Below, one piece after another: positions 46,044 through 57,872 of a stretch of 64,000 bases of DNA. The translations under genes and the position numbers were made by a program. Source of the DNA: Phycomyces blakesleeanus NRRL 1555(-) (lineage: Eukaryota; Mucoromycota; Mucoromycetes; Mucorales; Phycomycetaceae); the NCBI RefSeq assembly GCF_001638985.1, contig NW_017265137.1, positions 1-64,000 of the forward strand, read 5' to 3'. The first letter of the stretch is position 1, and each line of letters begins with the position of its first letter. The notes below the pieces were generated by a model, which was given only the letters and a program-made list of their open reading frames with translations, did no database searches and had not been told where the DNA came from.

Positions 46044-46936
46044 TTATAAAGTTGCCAAAAGGACAGTAAAATGGCCACCTGCTGCAACACGAATAACCTT
46101 GTGTCCTTCTAACTTCTGCCCGGTAATCTTGGAAGGAGTCTCCTCATCACATCCAGTACCATTACCGAGTTCATTTTGTGAGCCATATCCCCAAGCAAAT
46201 GCTAGGCCATCCTTTGTGGCTGCCACACCATGATTTCCACCACATGCAATGCTATCGACATTCTCAAGATCAGGGATCAATGTAGGTGTTCCGACAGCCA
46301 TCTTGAAGGAACTCTCGGACGCATGTCCGTCCTGCCCAGACAACTCCTTAACCATGTCCTTGGGAAGACCCAACTGGGACGAGTCTGCGCGACCAAAAGA
46401 ATACACATGGCCACTCTCCATCAACACAAGCGAGTGGTGCTCACCTCCGGCAACACTCTTGATGGCTCCTTTACCCTCGAGGGTTGAGATAACTGTGGGT
46501 GTAGTAATGATATCAACGTTGCTGTCGAGACCACATTGGCCATAGTTATTCAGGCCCCAGACAAAGAGACGGTTGTTGTGGTCAATGGCAAACGAGTGGT
46601 AAGATCCACAGCCAATGGCACGGATCTTGCGCAAGCCCAAAGTCTCGGGAATCAAACCGTTGCGTTGACGACGTTCGAGGATACGACGGCCAAGCTGGTA
46701 TTGCTGGCCATTACCCCATACATACACACGACCGGATGTAGACAGAGCAAGGCAGTGATCGGTACCCACAGCAATGTCAACAAACTTTTCGTTGGCAAGG
46801 TAAGGATAAATTATAGGTGTAGTCTGGCGTTCTTTGGTAGGAGAGAATCCGAGTGCTCCTGAAGCGCACTACAAGTCAAATGTCCAAGGTAAAAATCAGT
46901 TTCTTATCCTTTCTTATTTCTCTCTGCTGTTGTTGT

Positions 46937-46976
<40 letters not shown>

Positions 46977-47641
46977 CTCTTGTAAAATAACAACACCAGA
47001 AAGAAGAATAAAGATTACCCCCCCCCCCTTTTTTTTTCAATTCATTATATTTTCTCTTACATACTACTCATTTGACTTACACGGAAAGTTCCCCAGCAAT
47101 AAAGGCGACCATTGTCGGACAAGGCTAATGTAATGGAATCACCACAGGCAACCTTTGTAATCTTGACATCCTCAAGGTTTTCTACAAGTCCAGGCTCATA
47201 CTCTTCTCCAGATCTACCGAGTGCACCTTCATCATTGCAACCCCAGCTGTACAACTTTATTTACATTTACATATACATAATGCCGAGTCATTTTAGATTT
47301 TTTTTTTTACTTTTATACCTAATTATTAATATAACTATTTACCTTGCCATCCTTGGTAAGAGCCATGGTATGCATTCCACCACATACAATGTTTGCAATT
47401 GACTTATCATCAAGTGCCTTGACTGGCATGGGTCTCATGCGTTCGAGCATGCTGGTTCCAAGACCTAATTCACCCGCGTCGCCGGTACCAATCACAAACA
47501 CCTGTCCAGTCTTAAGTTCGTTTACTGTTCATATTATCAGTGTCAAAAAGATATAAAAAAAAAGGGTAAGTACAATTGAACCTTTTTACAAAATAAAAAT
47601 ATAGCTTTTAAATAACCTATACAAATTGTACCTTGTTCCAT
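46044..47641 (-). CDS. RCC1: RCC1/Pim1/Prp20: Ran guanine-nucleotide exchange factor
   Basis: Chromatin-bound exchange factor that loads Ran with GTP, setting up nuclear transport. About 430 aa. The seven-bladed RCC1 propeller is complete: VFVIGTGDAGELGLGTSMLE, IVCGGMHTMALTKDGKLYSW, GCNDEGALGRSGEE, VACGDSITLALSDNGRLYCW, VGTDHCLALSTSGRVYVWGN, SYHSFAIDHNNRLFVWGLNN and GGNHGVAATKDGLAFAWGYG. Order and spacing follow true RCC1 rather than a generic RCC1-repeat protein. The first coding exon is only 10 nt (47641-47632, ATGGAACAAG). The protein starts MEQVNELKTGQVF and lacks the basic nuclear-localisation and nucleosome-binding tail found before the propeller in animal RCC1. Intron 3 contains an AT repeat (46951-46974). 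Confidence 0.93.
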
Positions 47642-48830
47642 GATATAAAGTAGAGTAGAATTATATTAAAAAAAAAAAGGAAAAAAGAAAAAAGAAAAAA
47701 AAAAGAAAAAGAAAAAAAGCAACGCCACTGTAGGATGCGGATATTAAAACACCGACCCTTCAAAGAAAGAAAGATAAATATATATATATTTATATAAAAA
47801 TTACGCGCCTCACAGGTTTTTTTTTTATGTTTTCTAAGCCAATAAATTTCCAGTATTTGGCCTTTAGTGTTACGCTGATTAACAAATAAGGTAAGAAATA
47901 CTAAAATAGAAATATTTTATTGGTTGGCAATTCAAAAAGTCTGAGACGGTGTGCTTGTAAGTGGCATTATAGGGGTCATCCAATGAAAACAAAGAAATGA
48001 TAGGATAATATCCTTATATATATATATATATAATTTTCTCCTTGATCACCAAAGAGCAAGGAGGCGTATAATTTCAAATCTTCCCTTTTGTTTGTTTGTT
48101 TGATTTTTTTTTTAACCAATATCATATATCATATATTATTATTATTTTTATTATTGATTTGGGTTTTTCAGGGGAAGTAACATTGGCCTTTTTTTTTTTC
48201 ATTGTGCATTGAATCAGTTAATACATTGCATAACAACAAATGACATGCATGTATAGCCATTAGTTATATCACTAATAATAATTACGGGTTTAAATAGTAG
48301 AAAAAAGTAAGCAATAAAAAAAAACATATTGTCAAGTGGAACGATACTTTGACACATGGCTCAAGTAAACTAAATTAAACTTTATAAGAAATAAATTGAC
48401 AGTATGCTTGTTTTATCAGTCTATCAATTTGGACTTGGAGTTACTCTAAAAATTGAACCAAATGAGTAGACAATAGATGTACTGCCGAAATCTGGTCTAC
48501 AAAAGATTTGTATCATTCTAATAGGAATGTTAGATTTCTGGTAGGCAATATACTCTGCCATCCATAATATTGAGTTTGAGGACACGTAGGATAGCAATTG
48601 CCGAGAGATTAGGAAATAATGGACGCGTACTTTAACATATAGAGATAGAGCATATTTTGATATAGTAACTTGAATTTGAATTCATATATATATTTATTAT
48701 TAATTTTTTTTTAAAAAAAATATTACAGATGCTAATGTTTGCCTTTTTTGTTCTTCTTTTCTTCTTCCATTTATTTATATTATATATTATCTTTTGTCTT
48801 TTTGCCTTTGAATATTCGTATTGTTATTAT
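47642..48830. promoter_or_regulatory. Intergenic region upstream of RCC1, downstream of R3B2-like gene
   Basis: AT-rich with poly-A/T blocks and a TA run at 48015-48031. No gene recognised. It must contain the RCC1 promoter. Confidence 0.5.
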
Positions 48831-50530
48831 TTATTCTCTCAGGAGCACAAGTAAATCGCCATACGCCTGCATTTCTGCCTCGCTCTTTTTTGATGCTCTT
48901 CCGTTAGTAATGATGGTGAAACCCTGGAATTTGAACCGACATGTGGCATCAAATACAGGCCCATGCAAGGGCCCAGATTTTTCGTATGAAATGTCGATAT
49001 TATAGCCATAGAAATTCTTGATTTGTTGAATGTGTGATTTAGGGTGTCCGTATCGACTCTGTTCTCTCAATATTGACTCTAGCTTCTGGCTTTGGTACAG
49101 GATCTGTTTTATTGCCTCTAGATCAGCTGGTTCATAGACTGGTGGTGGGCGGATCGAATCTGGGCTGGCTGAGCCTCCAAGTAGTGATACTTTGGTTTTC
49201 TGTTTCTTGCTCTTGTGCACACCGTTTTTAGAAATATTAGTATTTTCACATCCCGGCTCTTGCTTAATCTCAGCCATTGAAACATCGCCCATCAATGCAA
49301 TCATCATCGCGTCTTCATCTACATCTGCTTCTAGGAACGTTCGGTTCTTGTGTCTCAGAGAATCGACCTGTCGAACGTCTCGCTTGACAGGTGGCGGGGT
49401 CGAGAGCGCCAAGAAATTGGATTCAAAGTCTTCAGTGTAGTCATCGGGTGAGATATTCAGCTGGTTGGGAGTAGACCGATCAGAGTTAACAGAGGGTAGT
49501 TGATGGATGTGTGCCAGGTTGGGATTTGATTTGTAGAAAGATAGGATGTCTTGCATTGCCAGATCGCGCGCCCTCTTTTTGTTGGTTGCCTGACGAGAAT
49601 GGATGTACCATTCCGATGTAGGATTCAGCTTGTACAACACGTCGGTTCCCCATTCAAGTGATTGTCCAAGTAGTGGATCTGTACTTTCGTTTATTACAAT
49701 TTCGCCCTTTCCACGCTGGACATAGGCTGTGAACTGGACATATGCCGACTGAGCAACGATCCTTTCTGTTTCTTTGTTGGTCAATCCGAATAGCTTGTTG
49801 TACAGCACTTTCGGAAGAGGCTTCAGCAGGGAGGGACAGAGCAAATCAAGGAAGGGTGTGATCCAATTCTCGAGAGTGGGGATTCCATGGTGCAAGTAAA
49901 GTACACCGACAAAGCCGTTGACTATGTCTGGGACACTTTGTCGTTGGTCGGTGTCGTCGCAAAATTCATCGAGCTTGAACTTGTTTCCGATTAAATTTTG
50001 AAATTTTGAGTTTGTAAAAATCACAATCAACATTCTCTCCAGGTCTGCATGGTCTGCCCAAGAGTATTTCCTTGAAAGATACAACGATACCGCTGATTTA
50101 AGCATGTTGTCTCCGATAAATGAATGGCTCTAGTAACCCAAAAATAAAAATAAAAAAAATTGACGCGTTTGAGTGTATTGATATAAACCATATACAATTT
50201 TATATATATATATATAAAAGATGTATAGAGAAAGAAATATAGAAAGAAGCAAATGGTTTATGTTTAGACTATAAAATTGACAACTAATATCAAGATCTAT
50301 AGAAATAAAAAAAAATTACTCTCAATTACTTTAAATGAAAAAGGCTCAGGATTCTCTATGGGCTCAGTTACATCAACAAACACCGATGCAAATAATGGAA
50401 GTTGGTTTTCAATGACAAGTGAATTCTTCCATCTATCCCTGAGACCAGTGAGCATTCTTGACAAGACATTATGGACGCGTCCAGGATAGATCTCTTGGTT
50501 TTGAGATTGTGAATTGATAGTAGGAATCAT
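48831..50530 (-). CDS. r3b2: R3B2-like RNase III protein (non-canonical RNAi pathway of Mucorales)
   Basis: Two exons (50530-50330 and 50129-48831) encode 499 aa. The architecture is one RNase III-like domain followed by two double-stranded-RNA-binding domains. The RNase III part spans about residues 60-160: SHSFIGDNMLKSAVSLYL aligns with the signature helix and SVPDIVNGFVGVLYLHHG with the second catalytic helix. The two Asp are kept, but the signature Glu before FLGD is Ser and the final Glu of the DxxE pair is Asn. The first dsRBD ends SRQATNKKRARDLAMQDILS; the second is the last 70 residues (KSHIQQIKNFYGY to ASKKSEAEMQAYGDLLVL). This layout matches R3B2, an atypical RNase III described in Mucor. 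Alternative: mitochondrial ribosomal protein mL44, which has only one dsRBD and a targeting peptide. Confidence 0.85.
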
Positions 50531-50689
50531 AGTCAGTATTAAGAGTATAAGTGTGAATGTTTTTCTTTTTTATATATAAAAAAAATTAATAATTATAATT
50601 ATATGAAAATCTACAGATATTTCTATAGATAAATGTATAATGTGTGTGTATATAAAATAAATCAAGAAGTATTAAGGGCTAGAAAGGTA

Positions 50690-50728
<39 letters not shown>

Positions 50729-53145
50729 AAAGAAAAATAGAAATAAAGCAATAAAGCAATAAACGGTGTGCGAAGATGACGTGATAGGTGTTTTAGAATG
50801 TTTGTAATGAATTTTTAGCTAGAGTTTCTTTTATTTTTTTATTTTTTTTCTTATTCTTTTCATATTGTTGTTGTTATTTGTCTATAAATCATTCATTATT
50901 TCAAGGACCCCTTTCCCCCTTCTTTTTGAACTCTACTATCCTCACTTCCTTGGTTCTTGGGTGAACAAGTCTCACCAGTTTAAAACAGTCAGGGGTCTCA
51001 ACTCTTGTGAGTATGCTTTGATTTCAAGGTAATCATTAATGGCATTGGTTGGTCTGGTGAACCAAGATTCACAATAGAACATGCTAATGTAATGGTTGAA
51101 TAATCAAAAGAATAAAAAAGATAACGGAAGATTTACCAATACATGATATGAAAAAGGGTGGTGTGATTATTATTAGACAGGTGCGTTTTGAGTCTTTGGT
51201 CCTTTTTGAGGGCACCAGAGGAGTTAAGACAGGTATGACAACACTTTTGCTTAGAACATCACCCCGTGGAGATAGAAAGTCTGGTAAAGAAGGACATTAC
51301 AGTGCAGTACAGGATAAGACAGAAAGGTATTGGAAAGACACAAAAAGGCTTTGATAGTACAAAGTAGTCCAAATTTCTTTTTATGTCTTTAACCCTTTGA
51401 GCTTTGTTTGGTCCGTGTGCTCTGGATAGCAACTTGAGAGAAAGTAATAACGGGTTGCAAATAACGGAGTGTAATATAAAGGTTGTAATGCAATGAAAGT
51501 AAGACATGACAGGTATTCGATAGTTAATATGCATGTAGATCCTTTTCATTTCTCAAGTTTCAAGTATTTTGCCATTACCACTAACAAATAAAGCTACATG
51601 AGGAATTTAGCCCTGAAAATCCAAATATTATTATTATTTTGTTGTAAGTGTACAGCGTAACCTATGATTGACTACATTACTTTGAAATCATAATGTTTGT
51701 ACACAAGACCAAATAGTAGGCGGTTATCGCCATCTATTTACGGCTTATTAAGCACTCTTGCTACCTACACACATACACACACACACGCACACACGCATAT
51801 ATATATATTATCCTTTGAGTAATATACAAACGTATTATCGACTGACAAGCAGTCCCAATCAGTATCATTCAATATACCTGATGAATACATTAAGTAGATG
51901 CTTTATATTTTGGAAGAAGAATACAAGGGTCTAAATATTTATTCAAGTCATTTATAGAGAAAAACCAACATCTTTTCTTAAATGAAACTTCAATTTTGTT
52001 GTACCAAATTATATAAACCTTCTTTCACTTGTCGACTTTTCCTGTTTCTTTTCCCCTCTCAAAGAAAACAAGCTTAGATTACCTTTAATTTTACTTAAAC
52101 AGACAGGATACTAATTTAGCATTAAATCAACATCAAATATATATATATATGTAAATTAGACTGAATTAGTGAGAGCCAATTGATTCTCTTACAAAGAACT
52201 TTTTCAAAAATATCTTTACGGCCTTTTATCTATCTATTTTAGCACTCTGTATTTTCTGAAATAAGAATAGTTGATATACCTCTTGATATGATAAAGCAAT
52301 AGTTGTTTGTACATTGTATCAAGTTTTACTATCAATATTTGAGCTATAGTGAACCCCAACCTTTTTGGCTTCTTTTAAGAAAATAAATATATAATGTGTC
52401 AAAATCAGTTTATAAAACGGAAAAGAAAAGAAGACAGTATTTTTTTTAATGAATCAAAGGTTTTCAGAAATGTCTATTAATTTTTCTTATAGGCTGTGTA
52501 CAGTATCAAAGACATGTTAATACTTTGTGGAACAAGCGTAAGATGATATAATATTGCGTATGTTTTGACTCAAATTTTGTGCGTCTAAACCTTGTACACA
52601 AAAGCTGTCAATTTCTTATATACATATATTTTTCGAGTAGATATTTCCCATATACTGATTTATGCTCAGCAATATTTCAGACACACGCACGCACACACAC
52701 ACACTCTCTCTCTAACTCCTATCCCAACCCCCTTAATATCAATACAGTCCCAAATAGAAATAAATAAATAAACAAACAAAGGAAGCAAATTGCCGCGTCA
52801 TCAATCTCAAAGAATACATAATATATATATATGTATTAACGAAGAAGTACCATTGGAACTATCTGGTCTACAAGATTAAGAACATACATATTTACAAAAG
52901 ACAAAAAAAAAAGGTAATATTGATTCAAAAAACCACATATATATATATATGTAATATGAGATCCATTATAAGTGCGTATGGTATGGTATGGTATGGTATG
53001 GTATGTTTTGTTTTTGATTAAGCAAAAGAGCTACAAATGAAAATTTATTGGTGTTGTTGAAGATTGATGTTGTAGAGATTTTTTTTTGATTCTTTTTTTT
53101 TGTAAAAAAAAAAAGGTTGATTTTCAAGATGGATTTTAGATCCGT
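50531..53145. other. 2.6-kb AT-rich intergenic region
   Basis: No gene recognised. Contains a poly-A run (50698-50726), CA repeats (51766-51795 and 52680-52703), TA runs (52138-52150, 52937-52950) and five tandem GGTAT units (52977-53006) near the 3' end of the eEF1B-gamma gene. A 68-codon frame at 51148-51354 has no family resemblance. The R3B2-like promoter must lie at its left end. Confidence 0.55.
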
Positions 53146-54650
53146 TTACTTGAAGATCTTGCCATCCTGGCAACCTTCGACCTCCCATGCCATGTACTTG
53201 TAGATCTCGTCCTTCTTCTCCTCGTACTGGGAAGGCTCGATCTTGGTGAAGTTGTAGGACTCGAAATCAGCGGCATCGTAGACCTCCTCGGGGATGGTCT
53301 GACCACGGATGAGGAAGTAACCAGCAATGTTGTTGTTGTTGTTCTCACCACAGACGATCATGGAACCGAAAGCGTACTTGCGTGCGCGCTCGAGACGGGC
53401 GAAGAAACCACCGATGAGGTTGCAGGACATGAAGACAAGGGTCAACTCATCGTTGTACTTGTAGTCTGCGCGCCAGAGAGAGTAACCCTCGGAATCGTGG
53501 TTCTCCCAGAACCACTTCATGGCAACATCGGTCTTGTTGTTGGAGTACATGCGTTTCCACTCGTCCATGACGAACTTGGAGGGAGGCAAGAGATCAAGGG
53601 CGGACTTGACCTTGGGGGCGGGCTTGGGGGTGTCATCCATGGGGTCCTCGGCGACCTCTTCCTTCTTCTTCTCCTTCTTCTCCTTCTTGGGAGCATCCTC
53701 CTTCTTGGCGGTCTCCTTCTTCTCCTTCTTGGCGGGGACGAACTTGAGGGGAGTCTCGCAGAGCTTGACCTCACCGAGAGCAGCCTTGAAGTGGTCCTTA
53801 CCGGCAACGGTGGTGAAGTAACGGGTTACGTTCTTGTACTCGCTGCGGAAAGCCTTGTCGAAGACGAGGGTGTAAGGGAGGGAGAGGTTGCAGACGACGG
53901 CAATATCGGCGTAGGTGATCTCCTCACCAACCAAGTAGGTCTTGGTCAACAAGATCTTGTCAAGAGCGGCCATGGCGCGCTTAACCTTCTCCTGGGCAGC
54001 ATCAACGTTGGGCTTGATGTAGGTCTGGTAACCCAAGAGGGGGTAGACCCAGCCACCGACGTTAGCAGCGATCTCGTTCTCAGCGAAAAGAATCCACTGC
54101 ATGACAAGAGCCTTCTCAACGGCGGTCTTACCGACGAGACCAGAGTTCTCCTTGGCAAGGGCGGCATAGTAACCGATGGCAGAGGACTCGAAGAGGTTGA
54201 CCTCGGAGCTCTCGAAAGCGGGGACCTTACCCATGGGGAACTTGGCAAGGAACTCGGGGGTGACATCCTTGGCGAAGTCAAAGTCCTTGAGATCAACCTT
54301 GACGCCGTTGTAGGCACCCTGTATTGGTTTGAAGGTCGTAACGCGTTAAGTCAGCATGCTTAAAGTATAATTCTATGATCTTTAGATACTGTAGGGGGTA
54401 ACTTACAGCAATGACGGCCTTGGCGGCGCGGGCGTTGTTGGGGTAGGTGGAGATAGTCTATATGTGTATAAGAGTGAGCAGAGACAAGAGAAAACATTTG
54501 GATCCAAAAAGGAAGAGGAAGAGGAAGAGGGAGGGGGTCCGGATCATAATTATGGTTGTGAGGTGGAGTATGAAGGTAATAATGGCGAGGGACAGGAGGA
54601 AGGTGCCTTAGTGCTCATTTACTATTACTACTTACACCAATTGAAGCCAT
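53146..54650 (-). CDS. Translation elongation factor eEF1B gamma
   Basis: Three exons (54650-54636, 54457-54407, 54318-53146) encode 412 aa. eEF1B-gamma scaffolds the complex that recharges eEF1A with GTP. The N-terminal glutathione-transferase-like domain reads TISTYPNNARAAKAVIAGAY, FLAKFPMGKVPAFES and YLVGEEITYADIAV. A Lys/Glu linker (KKEKKETAKKEDAPKKEKKE) leads to the conserved C-terminal domain with WKRMYSNNKTDVAMKWFWEN, SLWRADYKYNDELTLVFMSC, NLIGGFFARLERARKYAFGS and the C-terminal YMAWEVEGCQDGKIFK. The coding sequence is far richer in G and C at third positions than its neighbours, a sign of high expression; this creates long antisense open frames that are not genes. Only 135 bp separate the start from the WC-1 stop upstream. 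Confidence 0.97.
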
Positions 54651-54785
54651 TGTGAAGAAAAGGGGTAAAGAAAATATAAATTGGGAGGCTTTGCTTTTTT
54701 AATTGAAAAAAAAAATTATTATTATTATTTATTATTATTATTATTTAATCTCAGACAAAAAAAGAAAAAAGAAAAGAAAATTAAA
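54651..54785. promoter_or_regulatory. Compact promoter of the eEF1B-gamma gene
   Basis: The 135 bp between the WC-1 stop codon and the eEF1B-gamma start codon (same strand) must hold the promoter unless it lies inside WC-1 or intron 1. It contains an ATT repeat (54715-54744) and A/T-rich blocks. Confidence 0.5.
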
Positions 54786-57700
54786 CTACAAGCGCCGCAT
54801 AGTACAAGTATTGCAAAATACGGGAGTATCCAAGTTATTTCCAAGCAATTCAGTTGAGCCTGGCAATCTGCGTAAACATGTACTGCAGATCTTGTCCATA
54901 GGTTCCACACTCTAAACAAAGAAACAAATTTGAATATTTGATTTGATGTCAAGTTAAATCAAGCTGGTCTTTTCTTTTCTTTTCTTTTATTATTATTCTT
55001 CTTCTTCTTCTTCTTCTTCTTTAATTACTATACATGTATACTATATACTATACTATACTATACTATACTATATTATATTATATAATTATTTTCTTGTTTT
55101 ACCTTCTTTTTGGCTTTTGTTAACAATAGGCCAAGTTCATCACGGAGTTTCTTGTTATTGATGCGCAATTGGTGAAGTTCGTATTGCCAGTTAGCGTCAC
55201 GTTGAATATCCAGCTCCTCTATGACTTTCTCGCCAACACACATAAAAGGCTGTCTTTGAGCGCGGGCAGCAGCAATAGTAGTAGTAGTGGTGGTGGTTGC
55301 GGTGGTTGTGGTTGTAGTGCTATCAGCATTGTCTCCCAGAACAGGCACTGCATCAGCCCGGCCCTTCTTCTTCACATCTGGGTCTGTCGAGATAAACGCA
55401 GGCTCGTCTACGGGCACCATGTCATCAAAGATCACCTTTGTCTGCATTAGCACAAATGAAGGCTGATCTTGAAGAGAAGACATTCCGTCAGGGTAAAACG
55501 AAGAAACGACCATGATTTCGTCTCCAGTGTTGTTCACGAGCGCATGTCTGAGATAGACAATCTTTCCTTCTTTGACCTCTGCCAACGCACGAGTCAGGTC
55601 TGTGGTTCGGTTGCTTCTCATCAGCTGATACAACGACGTCCCGATAACCTGAGAAGGTGGTAGTCCAAGAATGTTTGCACACGTCCAACTCGCATAAAGC
55701 AACAGTCCGTCCAGACTAAGTTTACCCCAGAATTCGTGGTCATCTGTACCACTGCTCATGGCTCCACTGTTCTGTTGTTGCTGCTGGTCAAAGGGCTGGA
55801 CTCTTTTCTTGAGCGAAAGGAAGTTGCGAGGGAATTGATAGACTGGGCGCTCTCTTCCTGAAAGCACTACGTATTTACGGCCCCTTCCGTCTTCGTTCCG
55901 CAATTTACCATAGCACTCGATCCACATGTAACCCGAGTTCTTTCGTTTGACACGGTATATAAGGTTTACCGGCTCACTTGCGTCACTCGAAGATTGCTTC
56001 AGTTCGCGCATCACAGTGGTTATGTCAGAGGGGTGACAGATTTCCTTGAGAGATTTGCCGACCAGCTCATTGGGATCGTACTCGAGTAGAGGTCTGGTTG
56101 CCTCGGAGCAATAGAGGAAGATTCCCTTGACAGTAAGAACGTGGATGAAATCCGGACTTTGGTCAAGTAGCAGCTCATGCCAACATCTTCTCGATTTGCC
56201 TTCGTCTGTACTTGCTTCCTTGATCAAGGTCTCTACATCCATGAGTGCTTCGTTTGGAATAGTTGGTGCGACCGGTTTTGGTGAAGGAGGTCTGACCCAT
56301 TCCTGAACTACTTCGGAAGGATTTTCGATTTGATTCATTGGGTTATCTAAATCATATATATTTTTTAAAAAAAATCATTATTTTCTTCCTCTTCTTCTTT
56401 TTCTTTTTGGTTGTTAACGCCATTCCCTCCTTATCTTCCACAGATTCGGATCTCGTATTATGGGCGTTCATAAACTTACTGGGTTGAAGTGACTGAGGTA
56501 TGACAAGACTACGATAGTTCACCATATATGTACCGTCTAATACATAGACATATACAGGTGTTCGATACAACAATACACGTACACATATGTATAGTTATAT
56601 ATATATATAAATATAGATATATAAAAGTAAAAATAATAATAATAAAAAAACCAGATCAGTAGATTCGCAACCACTTTCTTCATAAGGTCCTTTTTCCCAA
56701 TGAAGAAAAGAAAATACCTTAACTACCCTTCATGCTATCAAATATTAAATTTGGCTGCTCTACCAAATCAACCTGAAGTCCAACAAAGTAATCGATTTCG
56801 TCTGATTCCCACGCAACCGGAATGACCGTCAAAAGGTTTACAAAAGGCTATTTTTTTTGTTTTCGTTGTTGTTGTTTTATAATCATGGTAAATAATATAT
56901 AGAGAGAGAAACAAAGATGAAAATTATGAGAAACAGTATTTATATATATATTCATTTGTTTTATTATTATTATTATTTACCTGGCCTGTCTTACGATAAT
57001 TGATTAAGCTTGCCTGGGATTCCTTTCCTTGAGAAATATGAGTCTTGATGTGACAAACTGCTGTGTTGTCTGTGTATTTGCGACGAGAACCTAGGGCAAC
57101 TCTTCCGTCCGGAGCCTGTAAGAATCTACAGTTACGTCCAACCACTTCACTTGGGGTATACCCAGTCAATTTTTCAAAAGTAGGAGAAGCATAGACGATT
57201 GGTGCGTCATACTGGTGAGCATCTACTACAACAAAAGAACAGGATAAATCGACAGGTCCCAAGTTGATCTGTGGATTTGGCCTAGATGAAGAACATCAAC
57301 AACAATGATAATATTAAAATAAAAGTAAAAGAAGCAAAAGTATAATGTTGAGAATAATGTTGCAATTGAGTGATGATATATTAGTTTTAATGAACATCAT
57401 TATAATTTCTTTCCTTTTCTCTCGTTATTTTAAGAAAGAAGAATTAAGGAGTTCATTACTACTACTACTACTACTATCATTATTATTATTATTGCTTTTT
57501 TTGTTACCTGTTTGCAACACGGGCAAGGATGGAAAGCATGTCAAAACCGGTGCTTGCATACATGCTAGAGTAGCGAGCACCAACTTCATTAGGATTCGTT
57601 GGCCCAGTGGCCTCTGGAAGTGAAATAGGTCCTGGAATAGGAACTGGTACTGGAACAGATACAGGCATATTTTGTCGAGGCGGCATGCCATGAAACATAG

Positions 57701-57872
57701 GTTGTGGTGGTTGTGGTGGTGGTGGTGCGGAGGGGCCGACATTTTGATGCATCCCTGTTATCAAACCAGCAGTGTAGCCACTGTACGAGAATAGACGGTC
57801 TGTTGATGGAGGAACATTGCCACTTTCATATAGTTGAGGGTTAAATGGGACGATGTTTTCAAAGGGATTCAT
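54786..57872 (-). CDS. wc-1: White collar-1 type blue-light photoreceptor and transcription factor
   Basis: Six exons give about 740 aa. After a Pro-rich leader (PSAPPPPQPPQPMFHGM) comes a flavin-binding LOV domain: SCSFVVVDAHQYDAPIVYAS, FEKLTGYTPSEVVGRNCRFL with the photoactive Cys in GRNCRFLQ, then RKTGQPFVNLLTVIPVAWES and DYFVGLQVDLVEQP. DGTYMVNYRSL follows, typical of WC-1. Two PAS domains follow: DFIHVLTVKGIFLYCSEATR with HPSDI, and KLSLDGLLLYASWTCANILG. A poly-Thr region precedes a coiled coil (YELHQLRINNKKLRDELGLL). The last exon (about 54914-54786) encodes the GATA-type zinc-finger position, but it reads CSTCLRRL then CNTCTMRRL and stops, lacking the WRRGP core and basic tail. Mucorales carry several wc-1 paralogues; which one this is cannot be told. 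Confidence 0.94.

Noticed and set aside
48831..50530. Assignment of the RNase III-like gene to mitochondrial ribosomal protein mL44
   Set aside because: Two dsRBDs, a long charged linker with a basic cluster and no obvious mitochondrial presequence fit R3B2 better, although mL44 cannot be fully excluded without alignment.
51148..51354. 68-codon plus-strand frame with basic composition
   Set aside because: No family match and no supporting exon; it lies in repeat-rich intergenic DNA.
53497..54363. 288-codon plus-strand frame rich in Leu, Gly and Glu
   Set aside because: It is antisense to eEF1B-gamma and results from that gene's strong third-position GC bias.
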